Both the position numbers and the translations under genes were made by a program. DNA of 64,000 nucleotides. Origin: Pseudomonas vanderleydeniana (lineage in GTDB: Bacteria > Pseudomonadota > Gammaproteobacteria > Pseudomonadales > Pseudomonadaceae). The stretch lies in contig NZ_CP077093.1 in assembly GCF_014268755.2 (NCBI RefSeq), forward strand, positions 2,344,001-2,408,000, given 5' to 3'. Of the stretch, positions 1 through 9,110 are shown piece by piece (the first letter of the stretch is position 1; each line of letters begins with the position of its first letter). The notes under the pieces were generated by a model. It did no database searches. It was not told the DNA's origin and was given only the letters and a program-made list of their open reading frames with translations.

Positions 1-1
1 C

Positions 2-247
2 GTCGATGGCGGGCAGAACAACGCCAGCGGTCGTCATCTCAAGCTCAGTAGCGGTACTTCGCTACTGGCCTACCAGCTGTACAGCGATATCGGCCTGAGC
101 CAGACGGTGGGCGTCGGCCAGAACATCAACGTGGCCTATAGCAATCCGAACAACATCACCCTGCCACTGTATGGCCGGGTGCTTTTACCGGGGAATCTGC
201 CTGCGGGGACCTACAGCGACGTGCTGCAGGTGCAGCTGTCCTGGTAG
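2..247 (+). CDS. CupE/Csu-type pilin (spore coat U domain), C-terminal part
   Basis: The reading frame is open from the left window edge and stops at the TAG at 245-247, so only about 81 C-terminal residues are visible. They begin with DGGQNNASGRHLKL and end with PAGTYSDVLQVQLSW, the usual tail of spore coat U (SCPU) pilin domains, whose last beta strand carries the YSD(x)n signature. Such proteins are secreted subunits of Csu/CupE archaic chaperone-usher pili. The chaperone gene follows 35 bp downstream. The identity of the domain is fairly clear; which subunit of the pilus it is cannot be told from the fragment. Confidence 0.8.
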   Translation, partial: VDGGQNNASGRHLKLSSGTSLLAYQLYSDIGLSQTVGVGQNINVAYSNPNNITLPLYGRVLLPGNLPAGTYSDVLQVQLSW

Positions 248-282
248 GGAGCAATTGAATTGAAGGAACAAGGAGCTTTCGT

Positions 283-1077
283 ATGCATTCATCCTCCTGG
301 CGCCGGCCGGCCGTACGCTACGGTCTGCTGGCAGCGGCTCTGCTCGGTACGGGCGGGGTCCAGGCGGCGAGTTCGGTACTGATCTGGCCGATCGATCCAG
401 TGCTGGAGGCCGACCAACAGGCCAGCGCATTGTGGCTGGAGAATCGCGGCAACGACACGGCCAACCTGCAGATCCGGGTGTTCGGCTGGACCCAGAGCGG
501 TTTCGACGACCAGTACCAGAATCAGCGCGATGTGATCGGCAGTCCGCCGGTGGCCCGCATCGAGCCCGGACAGAAACAACTGGTGCGCCTGACCCGGACC
601 CGCGAATTGCCGCCGGGGAGCGAGCAGGCCTATCGCATCATCATCGACGAGATTCCGCCGGCGAAGCGCCCGGAGGATGCGAGTGCCGATGGCAAGACCT
701 CGGCGGCGATCCAGTTCCAGATGCGCTATTCGGTGCCGCTGTTCGCCTATGGCGCGGGGCTGTGGAGCAAGGAGGACGCCAGCCGCCCGCGCGACCCCAA
801 GAGTGCCGGGGTGCCCGAGCTGAGCTGGCGCAAGGTGGCCGAAGGGGGCCGTTCCTACATCGAGATCCGCAACCGGGGGGCCGTGCATGCCCGCCTGACG
901 GACGTGACGGTCAGGCAGGGTGGCCAGCTCCGACCGGTGGCCGAAGGCCTGATGGGCTATGTGCTGCCAGGCGCGACCATGCGCTGGCCGGTGCCTGAGC
1001 CCCTGGCCAGCGGCCAGGAGCTGGTGCTGCGGGTCAACGGTGCGCCGCAGACCCAGAGTGTCCGGGCGGGGCAGTGA
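283..1077 (+). CDS. Periplasmic pilus chaperone, CupE4/CsuC-like
   Basis: 264 residues with an N-terminal signal peptide (basic start, hydrophobic stretch, cleavage likely after VQA near residue 28). The body begins SSVLIWPIDPVLEADQQASA and contains the two immunoglobulin-like lobes of PapD-family chaperones, with the conserved ARIEPGQKQLVRLTR strand and the YRIIIDEIPP segment. It would bind pilin subunits in the periplasm by donor-strand complementation and hand them to the usher. It sits between an SCPU pilin and the usher, as in cupE/csu operons. AAGGAG upstream of the ATG is a good ribosome-binding site. Confidence 0.9.
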   Translation: MHSSSWRRPAVRYGLLAAALLGTGGVQAASSVLIWPIDPVLEADQQASALWLENRGNDTANLQIRVFGWTQSGFDDQYQNQRDVIGSPPVARIEPGQKQLVRLTRTRELPPGSEQAYRIIIDEIPPAKRPEDASADGKTSAAIQFQMRYSVPLFAYGAGLWSKEDASRPRDPKSAGVPELSWRKVAEGGRSYIEIRNRGAVHARLTDVTVRQGGQLRPVAEGLMGYVLPGATMRWPVPEPLASGQELVLRVNGAPQTQSVRAGQ

Positions 1078-1096
1078 CGAACGGGGAGTAGTCCGA

Positions 1097-3445
1097 GTGT
1101 CGGTTCGTCGGATCCAACGCCGGCCATGGGGGGCCATGGGCTATTGCTGGCTGATGCTGGTCACGGCATCCGAGGCCGGCGAACTGCCGCCGCCACCGAC
1201 CAGCCTGGAGGCGATGCCCGATGCTCAGTTGTACCTCGAACTGCTGGTCAACCAGATGGACACCGGCAAGGTCATCGTCGTCGAGCAGCGCGCCGGGCGG
1301 CTGTTCCTGTCGGCCGGCGACCTGCTGGCGGTCGGCATGAAGCTGCCGACGCCGGTCGCCGCCGAAGTGGCACTCGACCAGGTGCCGGGCTTGCACAGCG
1401 ACTACGACAGCCAGGGCCAGCGCCTGCTGCTGAGTGTGCCACCGGACTGGCTGCCGGCGCAGTTCCTCGGCAATCGCCAGGCCTACCCGCGTAGCCCGGC
1501 GCTGACCAGCTTCGGCGCCATGCTCAACTATGACGTGTACCTGAACGACACCGACGACGCCGGGACCTATCTGGCGGCCTGGAACGAACTGCGGGTGTTC
1601 GACACCTGGGGCACCGTGTCCAACACCGGGCAGTACCGACGCAGTTTCGGTGCCAATGCGGGCAACGGCCTGAACAACGGCTATCGGCGCTATGACACCA
1701 CCTGGCGCTTCTCCGATGACGAGCGGATGTTGACCTACGAGGCCGGCGACGTGGTCAGCGGGGCCTTGCCCTGGAGCAGTTCGGTGCGCCTGGGCGGGGT
1801 GCAGTTCTCACGCGACTTCGGTGTGCGCCCGGACCTGGTGACCTATCCGTTGCCGCAGTTCGCCGGAGAAGCGGCGGTGCCGTCCTCGGTGGACCTGTTC
1901 ATCAATGGCTTCAAGTCTTCCAGCGATCGCGTGCAGCCAGGCCCCTATACCCTGACCAACATTCCGTTCATCAACGGTGCGGGCGAGGCGGTGGTGGTGA
2001 CCACCGACGCCCTCGGCCGGCAGGTTTCCACCACCGTGCCGTTCTATGTCACCAGCAGCCTATTGCAAAAGGGGTTGTCGGACTTCTCGGTGGCGGCCGG
2101 TACCCTGCGTCGCGACTACGCCTTGCGCGACTTCGGCTACGGCCCCGGCGTGACCTCCGGCAGCCTGCGTTACGGCGTCACCGACAGCTTTACCCTGGAG
2201 AGTCACGCCGAGGCCGCCAGCGACCTGACCCTCGCTGGCGTCGGTGGCAACCTGCGCCTGGGCAACTTCGGGGTCCTCAACAGCGCCGTCAGCCAGAGCC
2301 GCTTCGACGGTCGCCAGGGCCAGCAGTTGAGCCTCGGCTACCAGTACAGCAACCAGCGCTACAGCCTGTCCTACCAGCGACTGGAACGGCGCGACGAGTA
2401 TGCCGACCTGTCGGTGATCGACAGCCCCTTTATCACCTTGAGCAAACGCAGCGAGCAGGTCACGGCCAGCGTCAATCTCGACAGCTGGGGCAGCCTGGGC
2501 GCCGGCTATTTCGATATCCGCGCTGCCGACGATACCCGTACCCGGCTGGTGAACCTGAGCTGGAGCCGGGCCCTGTGGGGTGGCAGCAGCTTCTATCTGT
2601 CGGCCAACCGCGAAATCGGCGACAGCAACTGGGCGGTGCAGGCCCAGGTGGTGATTCCCTTCGACCTCAGCGGCAGCCTGAGCATGAGTGTCGAACGCAG
2701 TACCAGTGGGCAGACCCGCGAGCGGGTCAACTTCAGCCGGGCGGTGCCGACCCAGGGCGGCCTCGGCTACAACCTCGGTTATGCCCATGGCCAGGGCCCG
2801 GACTACCGCCAGGCCGACCTGACCTGGCGCCTGCAGTCGGTGCAACTGCAGGCCGGCGTCTACGGCAGCAGCGACGCCGAGACCCGTTGGGCGGATGCCA
2901 GTGGCTCGCTGGTCTGGATGGACCGGCAGGTATTCGCCGCCAACCGCATCAACGACGCCTTCGTGGTGGTCAGCACCGACGGTCATGCGAAGGTGCCGGT
3001 GCGCTACGAGAACCAGTTGGTCGGCGAAACCGACAGCTCCGGGCGGCTGCTGGTGCCGTGGAGCAGTGGCTACTACAGCGGCAAGTACGAGATCGACCCG
3101 CTGAACCTGCCGGCCGACATCCGCAGTCCCAAGGTCGAGCAGCGGGTTGCGGTTCGTCGGGGCAGCGGCTACCTGTTGCAGTTCCCGCTGACGCGTATCG
3201 TCGCCGCCAGCGTCGAGCTGGTCGACGCCCGTCACCAGCCGCTGCCGCTGGGGGCCAACGTCATTCATGAGCAGTCCGGTACGGCGGCGGTGGTCGGCTG
3301 GGATGGGCTGGTCTACCTGGAAAACCTGGCGAAGCAGAACACATTGAACGTGACTCTGGCCGATGGTGGCACCTGCCAGGTGCAGTTCGCCCTGGCGGAG
3401 TCCGACGGGCAGGTACCGCTGATCGGTCCATTGGTGTGTCAGTAG
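1097..3445 (+). CDS. Outer membrane usher protein, CupE5/CsuD-like
   Basis: About 782 residues. The frame is open from 959, but that would overlap the chaperone gene by 118 bp. A GTG at 1097 preceded by GGGGAG eight bases away gives a short basic start, a hydrophobic segment (MGYCWLMLVTASEAG) and then the mature N-domain, so GTG 1097 is preferred; ATG 1136 is the alternative. The FimD/PapC-type plug region (PYTLTNIPFINGAGEAVVVTTD, about residues 275-300) and the long beta-barrel with repeated LSWSR/QAQVVIPF strands are visible. It forms the secretion pore and assembly platform for the pilus. Length is normal for ushers. Confidence 0.9.
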   Translation: MSVRRIQRRPWGAMGYCWLMLVTASEAGELPPPPTSLEAMPDAQLYLELLVNQMDTGKVIVVEQRAGRLFLSAGDLLAVGMKLPTPVAAEVALDQVPGLHSDYDSQGQRLLLSVPPDWLPAQFLGNRQAYPRSPALTSFGAMLNYDVYLNDTDDAGTYLAAWNELRVFDTWGTVSNTGQYRRSFGANAGNGLNNGYRRYDTTWRFSDDERMLTYEAGDVVSGALPWSSSVRLGGVQFSRDFGVRPDLVTYPLPQFAGEAAVPSSVDLFINGFKSSSDRVQPGPYTLTNIPFINGAGEAVVVTTDALGRQVSTTVPFYVTSSLLQKGLSDFSVAAGTLRRDYALRDFGYGPGVTSGSLRYGVTDSFTLESHAEAASDLTLAGVGGNLRLGNFGVLNSAVSQSRFDGRQGQQLSLGYQYSNQRYSLSYQRLERRDEYADLSVIDSPFITLSKRSEQVTASVNLDSWGSLGAGYFDIRAADDTRTRLVNLSWSRALWGGSSFYLSANREIGDSNWAVQAQVVIPFDLSGSLSMSVERSTSGQTRERVNFSRAVPTQGGLGYNLGYAHGQGPDYRQADLTWRLQSVQLQAGVYGSSDAETRWADASGSLVWMDRQVFAANRINDAFVVVSTDGHAKVPVRYENQLVGETDSSGRLLVPWSSGYYSGKYEIDPLNLPADIRSPKVEQRVAVRRGSGYLLQFPLTRIVAASVELVDARHQPLPLGANVIHEQSGTAAVVGWDGLVYLENLAKQNTLNVTLADGGTCQVQFALAESDGQVPLIGPLVCQ

Positions 3446-3462
3446 GGGCAAGGAGGTGTTCG

Positions 3463-4434
3463 GTGAGGATATGCGCGATGGTATCGGGCGTGCTGTTGAG
3501 CGTGCTGGCCTGCCAGGCCCATGCACTGTGCTCGACCGTGGCGACGACGCCTGTGGGCTTCGGTTCGGTCAGTTCGATCGTGGCCCGGACCACGGTGCAG
3601 CCGTCCTCGACCCTCAATGCCGGGCTGCGTTGCAGTGGCTCGCTGCTGAGCGTGCTGGCGCTCAATGATCATGTCTACGCCACGGTGACGTCGACCAGGG
3701 CCGGCCTGGTTGGCCCTACCGGCGACGTCATCACCTACAACATCTACGCCACCAACAACACCGGTGCCGTCTACCTGATCAACCGCGGTACCCAGTACGA
3801 TTTCGCCCGTAACAGCATTCTCGACCTGCTGGGGTTGCTGGGTAGCGTCACGCCGAAGACCGTGCCGATGTATTTCGGCACGATCACCGGCAACAATGTC
3901 GCGGCTGGGGTCTATACCGAAACCCTGAGCATCTTCTGGGACTGGAATTACTGCTCCGGCATCGGTGCCCTGGGGGCCTGCCTAGGGCGGGATATCAACT
4001 CGGGAACGGTCACGCTCACGGTCAGCATGACCGTCAACAACGACTGCACGGTGAGCGCGCCGAACATCAGCTTTGGCGGGGCCCCGGTGGTCAGTGGCTT
4101 CAGCACCATCAACCAGAGCATCAATATTTCCTGTACCAAGGGCAGTCCCTACACGGTGGGCCTGGATGCCGGGCAGAACGCCAGTGCCGGACGGCGGCGC
4201 ATGGTGTCCGGGAGCAACTCCCTTTCCTACGACATCTTCAAGGGGGCCGGGACCACGGTCTGGGGCAGCGTTGGCGCGGCGCGGCGGTCGAGCAGCGACG
4301 CCGAGGTCAACCCCGGCAACGGCCTCGGCATTGGCAGCCAGGTGTTCAACTACAACGCCAAGGTCTATACCGACCAACTGACACCGGCGGCCGGCAGCTA
4401 CCTGGACAACGTGATCCTCGACGTCGGGTTCTGA
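3463..4434 (+). CDS. Spore coat U domain protein, probable pilus tip subunit (CupE6/CsuE-like)
   Basis: 323 residues from the GTG at 3463, chosen because AAGGAGGT lies five bases upstream; the longer frame would overlap the usher stop. The protein has a signal peptide (ends near CQAHA) and two SCPU-like halves: an N-terminal one starting LCSTVATTPVGFGSVS and a C-terminal one starting NDCTVSAPNISFGG with the typical later C(T)KGSPYTVGLDAG. Two-domain SCPU proteins cap Csu/CupE pili and act as tip adhesins in the families where this has been studied. It is last in the operon, directly after the usher. Function as adhesin is inferred from order and architecture. Confidence 0.85.
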   Translation: MRICAMVSGVLLSVLACQAHALCSTVATTPVGFGSVSSIVARTTVQPSSTLNAGLRCSGSLLSVLALNDHVYATVTSTRAGLVGPTGDVITYNIYATNNTGAVYLINRGTQYDFARNSILDLLGLLGSVTPKTVPMYFGTITGNNVAAGVYTETLSIFWDWNYCSGIGALGACLGRDINSGTVTLTVSMTVNNDCTVSAPNISFGGAPVVSGFSTINQSINISCTKGSPYTVGLDAGQNASAGRRRMVSGSNSLSYDIFKGAGTTVWGSVGAARRSSSDAEVNPGNGLGIGSQVFNYNAKVYTDQLTPAAGSYLDNVILDVGF

Positions 4435-4467
4435 ACCTTCGGGCACAACCCCACGGCTTGCGCTCGC

Positions 4468-5520
4468 CTAGCGTTCGATACTGCGGTTCCAGCGGGCGTT
4501 CCATTCCGGACGCAGCAGGTTGACCTGGTCCCAGTCGATCGCCACGGCAGTTTCCAGATACTGCTTCATTGCCTCGACCTGGCCACGGGTGCGGTCGGTC
4601 GTCGGGGTATTGGGGTTGGACGGGATCTGGTCGCCATCCTCCAGCGCTGCCGCCTGGGCCTGGGGCGTAAGCAGGAACTCGGCGAGTTTCTGCGCCAGTT
4701 CCGGCTGGTTGTTATTGGCGATCGCACATTCGGCGACGTTGAGCACCACCGCGCCCTCCTTGGGTTGCGCGTACTCTACCGGGATGCCCTTGAGCTTGAG
4801 CGCGGTGACCTGGGTCGGCGTCAAGGGGAACAGCGCCGCCTCGTCGGTCTGGACCATTTCCGACAGTTTGGCCGAGCTGGGGATGTACTCCAGCACGTTG
4901 CGTCCCACGCTCGTTGGCCAGGCCTTGAAGCCCGGGTCGACGTTGGTCTCGTTGCCGCCCTGGAGTCGGTTGAACATCAGGAAACCGTGCAGGCCGAACG
5001 TTGACGAGGACATCGACTGGAACACCAGCCTGTCCTTGTACTTGCTGTCCGCCATGTCCATCCACGAGGTGGGGGCGGACCAGCCCTTTTCCTTGAACAG
5101 GCGGGTGTTGTAGGCCAGCCCCGTCACGCCCAGGCTGACGGCCACCGCTTCGTCCTTGATCCGGCCCTTGGCGGGGATCTGTGCCAGGGTCGGGTTGTCC
5201 TGCAGCTTGCTGCACAGACCCATGGAAATCGCCCGGTACATGATCCCGTCATCGAGGAAGATCACATGCAACTGCGGGTTGTCCTTGCTCGCCTGGACCT
5301 TGGCGAGGATGTCGGCGGAGGTGCCGGGGACGATCACCACCTTCACGTTATTGGCCTTTTCGAAGGGCGGCAGCACCTTGTCGGCATACAGCCGTTCCAT
5401 GGTCCCGCCGTTCATGCCCAGGTAGAGCGTCGGCTCGGCCTGGGCCGGAGTGGCCAGGAGCAGGGCGGCGAGAGGCAGGCAGGACAAACCGATCAGGGCA
5501 TTGCGTGGGGCATTGTTCAT
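4468..5520 (-). CDS. ABC transporter periplasmic substrate-binding protein (polyamine/opine type)
   Basis: 350 residues with a clear signal peptide cut after TPAQA. The mature part (EPTLYLGMNGGTMERLYADK) and the C-terminal segment with EFLLTPQAQAAALEDGDQIP are typical of type 2 extracellular solute-binding proteins of the PotD/Fe(III)/opine cluster. It is the last gene of a minus-strand operon whose other members are two permeases, an ATPase and a three-subunit oxidoreductase, so the imported compound is probably the dehydrogenase substrate. Which compound it is cannot be read from the sequence; polyamines, opines and amino-acid derivatives are possible. Confidence 0.85.
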   Translation of the reverse strand: MNNAPRNALIGLSCLPLAALLLATPAQAEPTLYLGMNGGTMERLYADKVLPPFEKANNVKVVIVPGTSADILAKVQASKDNPQLHVIFLDDGIMYRAISMGLCSKLQDNPTLAQIPAKGRIKDEAVAVSLGVTGLAYNTRLFKEKGWSAPTSWMDMADSKYKDRLVFQSMSSSTFGLHGFLMFNRLQGGNETNVDPGFKAWPTSVGRNVLEYIPSSAKLSEMVQTDEAALFPLTPTQVTALKLKGIPVEYAQPKEGAVVLNVAECAIANNNQPELAQKLAEFLLTPQAQAAALEDGDQIPSNPNTPTTDRTRGQVEAMKQYLETAVAIDWDQVNLLRPEWNARWNRSIER

Positions 5521-5553
5521 GGCGCGATCTTCCTCTGGGTTCTGACGGCCCGC

Positions 5554-6669
5554 TCAAGCGGCGGGAGTGGCTTGGAAACGTTGGATGGAAAAAGCCTCGA
5601 TCGGCGTCGAGGACTGGCCCTGGCAAACCAGTTCGGCGAGTACTTCGCCGACCGCCGGGCCGATCTGGAAGCCGGCCCCGGCGAAACCGAACGCATGCAG
5701 CAGGCCGGGTTGGGTCGAGCTCGGGCCGATCACCGGCTGGCGATCGGGCAGGTAGCCTTCGGTACCGCTCCAGGTGCGGATCGCCTGGGCGCCTTTCAGA
5801 AACGGATAGAGTTCGACGGCCTGGCGGAGAATTTCCAGGACGGCGCCCTGTCCCGGTCGGGCACGGGCGCTGTCGAGGGCAAAGCCCTGGCCACCGCCCA
5901 GCACACAGTTGCCGCGTGCGACCTGGCGGGCGTAGATACCGCCGCCCTCGACGCCGGTGCTGGCGTTCATCACCCATGGCAGCGGTTCGGTCACCAGCAT
6001 CGCCGGATGACCGGAGTGGATCGGTACCGCCTCGCCAAAGCGGGCGGCGAGGGTGCCGGCCCAGGCTCCGGCGCAATTGAGCAGCCAATCGCAACGGATC
6101 TCCCGACCATCGCGGGTATGCAGGTGGAAGCGCCGGCCGTCGTGCTCGACCTGGCTGACTTCGCTTTGTTCCAGGACGTTGGCGCCGAGACGACGCGCAG
6201 CCCGGGCAAAGGCCGGCGACACCAGGCGCGGGTTGGCGTGCCCGTCGTCAGGGCAGAAGGAGGCGCCCTCGGCGATCTGCCCCACCCAGGGAAAGCGCTG
6301 GTGCAGTTGCGTGCGGTCCAGTATCTGCAGGTCGAGCCCCAATCCCCGGCTGCTCTCGGCATAGGCCTGCAGGGCGGCCAGGTCCTCGGGGCTGCGAGCG
6401 AGCTTTAGATGCCCGCAACGCTGGTACTCGCCGTCAATGCCGATCAGTTCGGGCAGGCGGCTCCAGATCCCGTGGGCACGTTGCGACAGCGGCAACTGCG
6501 ACAGCGGTCGGCCCTGGCGACGGACTCCACCATAATTCACGCCGCTGGAGTGGCTGCCACAGAAGTCCCGTTCCAGCAGGGCCACGCTTCGACCCTGGCG
6601 ACTCAGGGCCAGGGCCGCCGAGGAACCGACAATGCCGCCCCCCAGGATGGCTACCTCGACCTCGATCAT
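5554..6669 (-). CDS. FAD-dependent oxidoreductase, DAO family, HcnC-like beta subunit
   Basis: 371 residues. The N terminus VAILGGGIVGSSAALALSRQG is a Rossmann FAD-binding motif, followed by a DAO-family body (FCGSHSSGVNYGGVR; later TWSGTEGYLPDRQPVIGPS and HAFGFAGAGFQIGPAVGEVLAEL). This is the fold of HcnC, opine oxidase B subunits and D-amino acid or hydroxyproline dehydrogenases, and it would hold the substrate site. It overlaps the preceding gene by four bases (ATGA), which implies translational coupling with the 451-residue subunit. The substrate is unknown; the neighbouring importer suggests an amine or N-alkylated amino acid. Confidence 0.85.
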   Translation of the reverse strand: MIEVEVAILGGGIVGSSAALALSRQGRSVALLERDFCGSHSSGVNYGGVRRQGRPLSQLPLSQRAHGIWSRLPELIGIDGEYQRCGHLKLARSPEDLAALQAYAESSRGLGLDLQILDRTQLHQRFPWVGQIAEGASFCPDDGHANPRLVSPAFARAARRLGANVLEQSEVSQVEHDGRRFHLHTRDGREIRCDWLLNCAGAWAGTLAARFGEAVPIHSGHPAMLVTEPLPWVMNASTGVEGGGIYARQVARGNCVLGGGQGFALDSARARPGQGAVLEILRQAVELYPFLKGAQAIRTWSGTEGYLPDRQPVIGPSSTQPGLLHAFGFAGAGFQIGPAVGEVLAELVCQGQSSTPIEAFSIQRFQATPAA

Positions 6670-8021
6670 GGCGCGACCTCCACGCCGAACGGCAACGGTT
6701 TGATCGGCGCCTGGGCCCGCAGTCGGCCGATGGCATCCAGGGGGCGGCCGCTTTCACGGGCAATGATCTCCGCCGCTGCCGCACCGCAGATCCGGCCCTG
6801 GCAGCGCCCCATGCCGACCCGGCAATGGGCCTTGACCCGGTTGATCTCCCAATGCCCCTCGCGAACCACCGTGCGGACTTCACCGACCCGCACCTCCTCG
6901 CAGCGGCAGAGCACCAATTCATCCGGCGCTTCGTGCGCCCAATGCTCGGGAAAGGGGAAGGCGTTCTCCAGGCCCGTGCGAAACCGGCCGATGCGCGCCA
7001 GGCATGCTTCCAGATCGGCGCTACGGATGGCGTCGACGGTGTAGCCCTGGTCTTCCAGCAGTGCCAGGGCGGCGCGTTCGCCGGCCCGCTCCGCGGCATC
7101 GGCACCCATGATGCCGGCACCGTCGCCGGCCAGGTAGATCCCGGCCACGCTGCTGCGCCCGGCGCGATCGCGCTCCGGCAGCCAACTGCGGTTCAACGGG
7201 TCCCAGTCGAACCGGCAACCCAGCAGGTCGGCCAGTTGGGTTTCGCTGCGCAGGCCATGGGCGAAGGCTACGGCATCGCATTCAAGCGAATGCGCCTGGC
7301 CAGCCTGGTGCCAGTGCAATGCCTGCACCTGCTGGTCGCCTTCGATGCGTTGCAGGTGCGCGGCCTGGTGCACGGGCACTCCATGGGCACCCAGCCAGCC
7401 CCGGTAGTACACGCCCTTGGCGAGGGTCAGCGGTTGCCCGAGCAGCCCCGGCAGCGCCTTGCATTGTGCGCTGAAGGGCGCGCTGTCGAGCACCGCCACG
7501 ACTTTGGCCCCGGCCTTGGCGTACTGGTAGGCCACCAGGTAGAGCAGGGGGCCGCTGCCGGCGAAGACCACCCGTTCGCCGATGGCGCACCCCTGGAACT
7601 TCAGGGCGATCTGCGCCGCCCCGAGGCTGTAGGCACCTGGCAGGGTCCAGCCGGGCACCGGCAGTACGCGATCGGTGGCGCCGGTGGCGACGATCACCGC
7701 CGAGTATTCGAGGTGCTCGGTACGGCCCCGGCACAAGGTATCGAGCGCGCCGTGTTCGGCGTTCCACACCAGGGTTTCGGGGCGATAGTCCAGCTGCCCG
7801 CGCAACTTGTCGAGGGCCTGGTGGATGGCCCCGGCCTTGGTGGCCTCGAAGCCATACAACTGCTCGGGTGAGCGGCGGAAATTCTCCGGTTGCTGCCGAT
7901 AGATCTGTCCGCCCCCTCGGGGCGACTCGTCCAGCAGCACCGGTCGCAGGCCATGTTCGACCAGGGTCTGGGCGGCGCGAATGCCGGCCGGCCCGGCACC
8001 GACGATCAGCACGGGTTTCAT
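6666..8021 (-). CDS. NAD(P)/FAD-dependent oxidoreductase with BFD-like Fe-S domain, HcnB-like alpha subunit
   Basis: 451 residues. It starts VLIVGAGPAGIRAAQTLVEHG (FAD-binding GxGxxG) and has a second nucleotide-binding segment around VVFAGSGPLLYLVAYQYAKAG. The C-terminal 90 residues carry Cys ligands in LVLCRCEEV and HCRVGMGRCQGRIC, the arrangement of the BFD-like [2Fe-2S] domain in HcnB and OoxA/NoxA opine oxidase subunits. It would pass electrons between the partner flavoprotein and the small ferredoxin-like subunit. It overlaps both neighbours by four bases. It is a paralogue of the hcnB at 40584-41981 within the same window. Confidence 0.87.
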   Translation of the reverse strand: MKPVLIVGAGPAGIRAAQTLVEHGLRPVLLDESPRGGGQIYRQQPENFRRSPEQLYGFEATKAGAIHQALDKLRGQLDYRPETLVWNAEHGALDTLCRGRTEHLEYSAVIVATGATDRVLPVPGWTLPGAYSLGAAQIALKFQGCAIGERVVFAGSGPLLYLVAYQYAKAGAKVVAVLDSAPFSAQCKALPGLLGQPLTLAKGVYYRGWLGAHGVPVHQAAHLQRIEGDQQVQALHWHQAGQAHSLECDAVAFAHGLRSETQLADLLGCRFDWDPLNRSWLPERDRAGRSSVAGIYLAGDGAGIMGADAAERAGERAALALLEDQGYTVDAIRSADLEACLARIGRFRTGLENAFPFPEHWAHEAPDELVLCRCEEVRVGEVRTVVREGHWEINRVKAHCRVGMGRCQGRICGAAAAEIIARESGRPLDAIGRLRAQAPIKPLPFGVEVAP

Positions 8022-8308
8022 GATCGCACGCTCCCTTCGCGGTTCACCTGTTGCCCGGCTTCGAGCATCGTCGAGCAGGCGCGGACCCGGCGCCCGTCGG
8101 CCAGGCGGACCCAGCAGTCCTGGCAGGCGCCCATCAGGCAGAAGCCTGCACGGGGCTCACCGCTGAAGTCGCTGTGGCGCAGGTGTTCACCGGCGGTCAG
8201 CAGCGCGGTCAGCAGGGTATCGCCCTGCAGGCCGCTGGCCGGCTGGCCGTCGAGGGTAAAGTCCAGGGCCGGGCGTTCCGTCTCGGCCAGTCGTTTCAGC
8301 AGCGCCAT
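8018..8308 (-). CDS. Small [2Fe-2S] ferredoxin-like subunit, HcnA-like gamma subunit
   Basis: 96 residues. Residues from LDFTLDGQPASGLQGDTLLTALL form the ubiquitin-like ferredoxin fold seen in HcnA, and the cluster ligands are in GFCLMGACQDC with a further Cys in RVRACSTML. It is the electron-carrying subunit of the trimeric dehydrogenase encoded downstream, and its stop overlaps the next start by four bases. Compared with HcnA the N terminus is shorter (no DIQPLPRADM segment), consistent with a role outside cyanogenesis. Confidence 0.85.
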   Translation of the reverse strand: MALLKRLAETERPALDFTLDGQPASGLQGDTLLTALLTAGEHLRHSDFSGEPRAGFCLMGACQDCWVRLADGRRVRACSTMLEAGQQVNREGSVRS

Positions 8309-8315
8309 AGCAGCC

Positions 8316-9110
8316 TCATTGTTTGCCTACCAGGACCCGATCGAGGCCGTAGACCCGGTCGAGCAGAATCATCGTCAGTGCCGTGAGCGCGATCACCAGT
8401 GCCGAGACCGCCGCCATCATCGGGTCGATGGACTCGGTGGCGTACACGTACATGCGCACCGGCAGTGTCTGGGTCGCGGGCGAGGTGACGAAGATCGACA
8501 GGGTCACCTCGTCGAAGCTGTTGATGAACGCCAGCAGCCAGCCACCGGCGACACCCGGCAGGATCATCGGCAGGGTGATCTGGCGAAACAGCGTGAAACG
8601 TCCCGCACCGAGGGATTCGGCGGCCTGCTCGGCGCTGCGGTCCAGGCCGATGGCGGCCGCCAGCACCAGGCGCAGCACGTAGGGGGTGATCACCAGCACG
8701 TGGGCCAGGATCAGCCAGCTGAAGCTGCCATTGACGCCCATCAGGGCGAACAGCCGCAGCAGTGCCACCCCGAGCACCAGGTGCGGAATGATGATCGGGG
8801 AGAGGAACAGACCGTTGAGAAAGTCCCGCCCGGGGAACCGGTGACGGGTCATCGCGAGGGCCGCCGGAACGGCGATCAGGGTCGCCAGGCTGGCGGCGCT
8901 GAAGGCCAGCAGCAGGCTGTTGTAGAACGCCTGGACGAAGTCCGCCCGCTCGAACACTGCACGGAACCAGCGCAGGGAAAAGTTCGTGGTCGGCAGGCTC
9001 AGGGTGTTTTCCGGAGTGAACGCCACCAGGCATACCACGACCAGCGGTGCGAGCATGAACACCACGATCAGGCTATGGAACAGCAGGGCCAACGGGCCGT
9101 TTCTGGACAT
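8316..9110 (-). CDS. ABC transporter inner-membrane permease (PotC-like)
   Basis: 264 residues with about six hydrophobic segments, beginning LALLFHSLIVVFMLAPLVVVCLVAF. The EAA loop is visible as EQAAESLGAGRFTLFRQITLP, the contact site for the ATPase. It pairs with the adjacent 291-residue permease to form the membrane channel for the importer. The start abuts the stop of the upstream permease (TAA at 9111-9113), so the two are probably translationally coupled. Confidence 0.9.
   Translation of the reverse strand: MSRNGPLALLFHSLIVVFMLAPLVVVCLVAFTPENTLSLPTTNFSLRWFRAVFERADFVQAFYNSLLLAFSAASLATLIAVPAALAMTRHRFPGRDFLNGLFLSPIIIPHLVLGVALLRLFALMGVNGSFSWLILAHVLVITPYVLRLVLAAAIGLDRSAEQAAESLGAGRFTLFRQITLPMILPGVAGGWLLAFINSFDEVTLSIFVTSPATQTLPVRMYVYATESIDPMMAAVSALVIALTALTMILLDRVYGLDRVLVGKQ

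Noticed and set aside
5554..8308. A second cyanide synthase operon
   Set aside because: Although built like HcnABC, the subunits lack HcnA/HcnC-specific segments and sit with an importer and IclR regulator, so a catabolic dehydrogenase is more likely.
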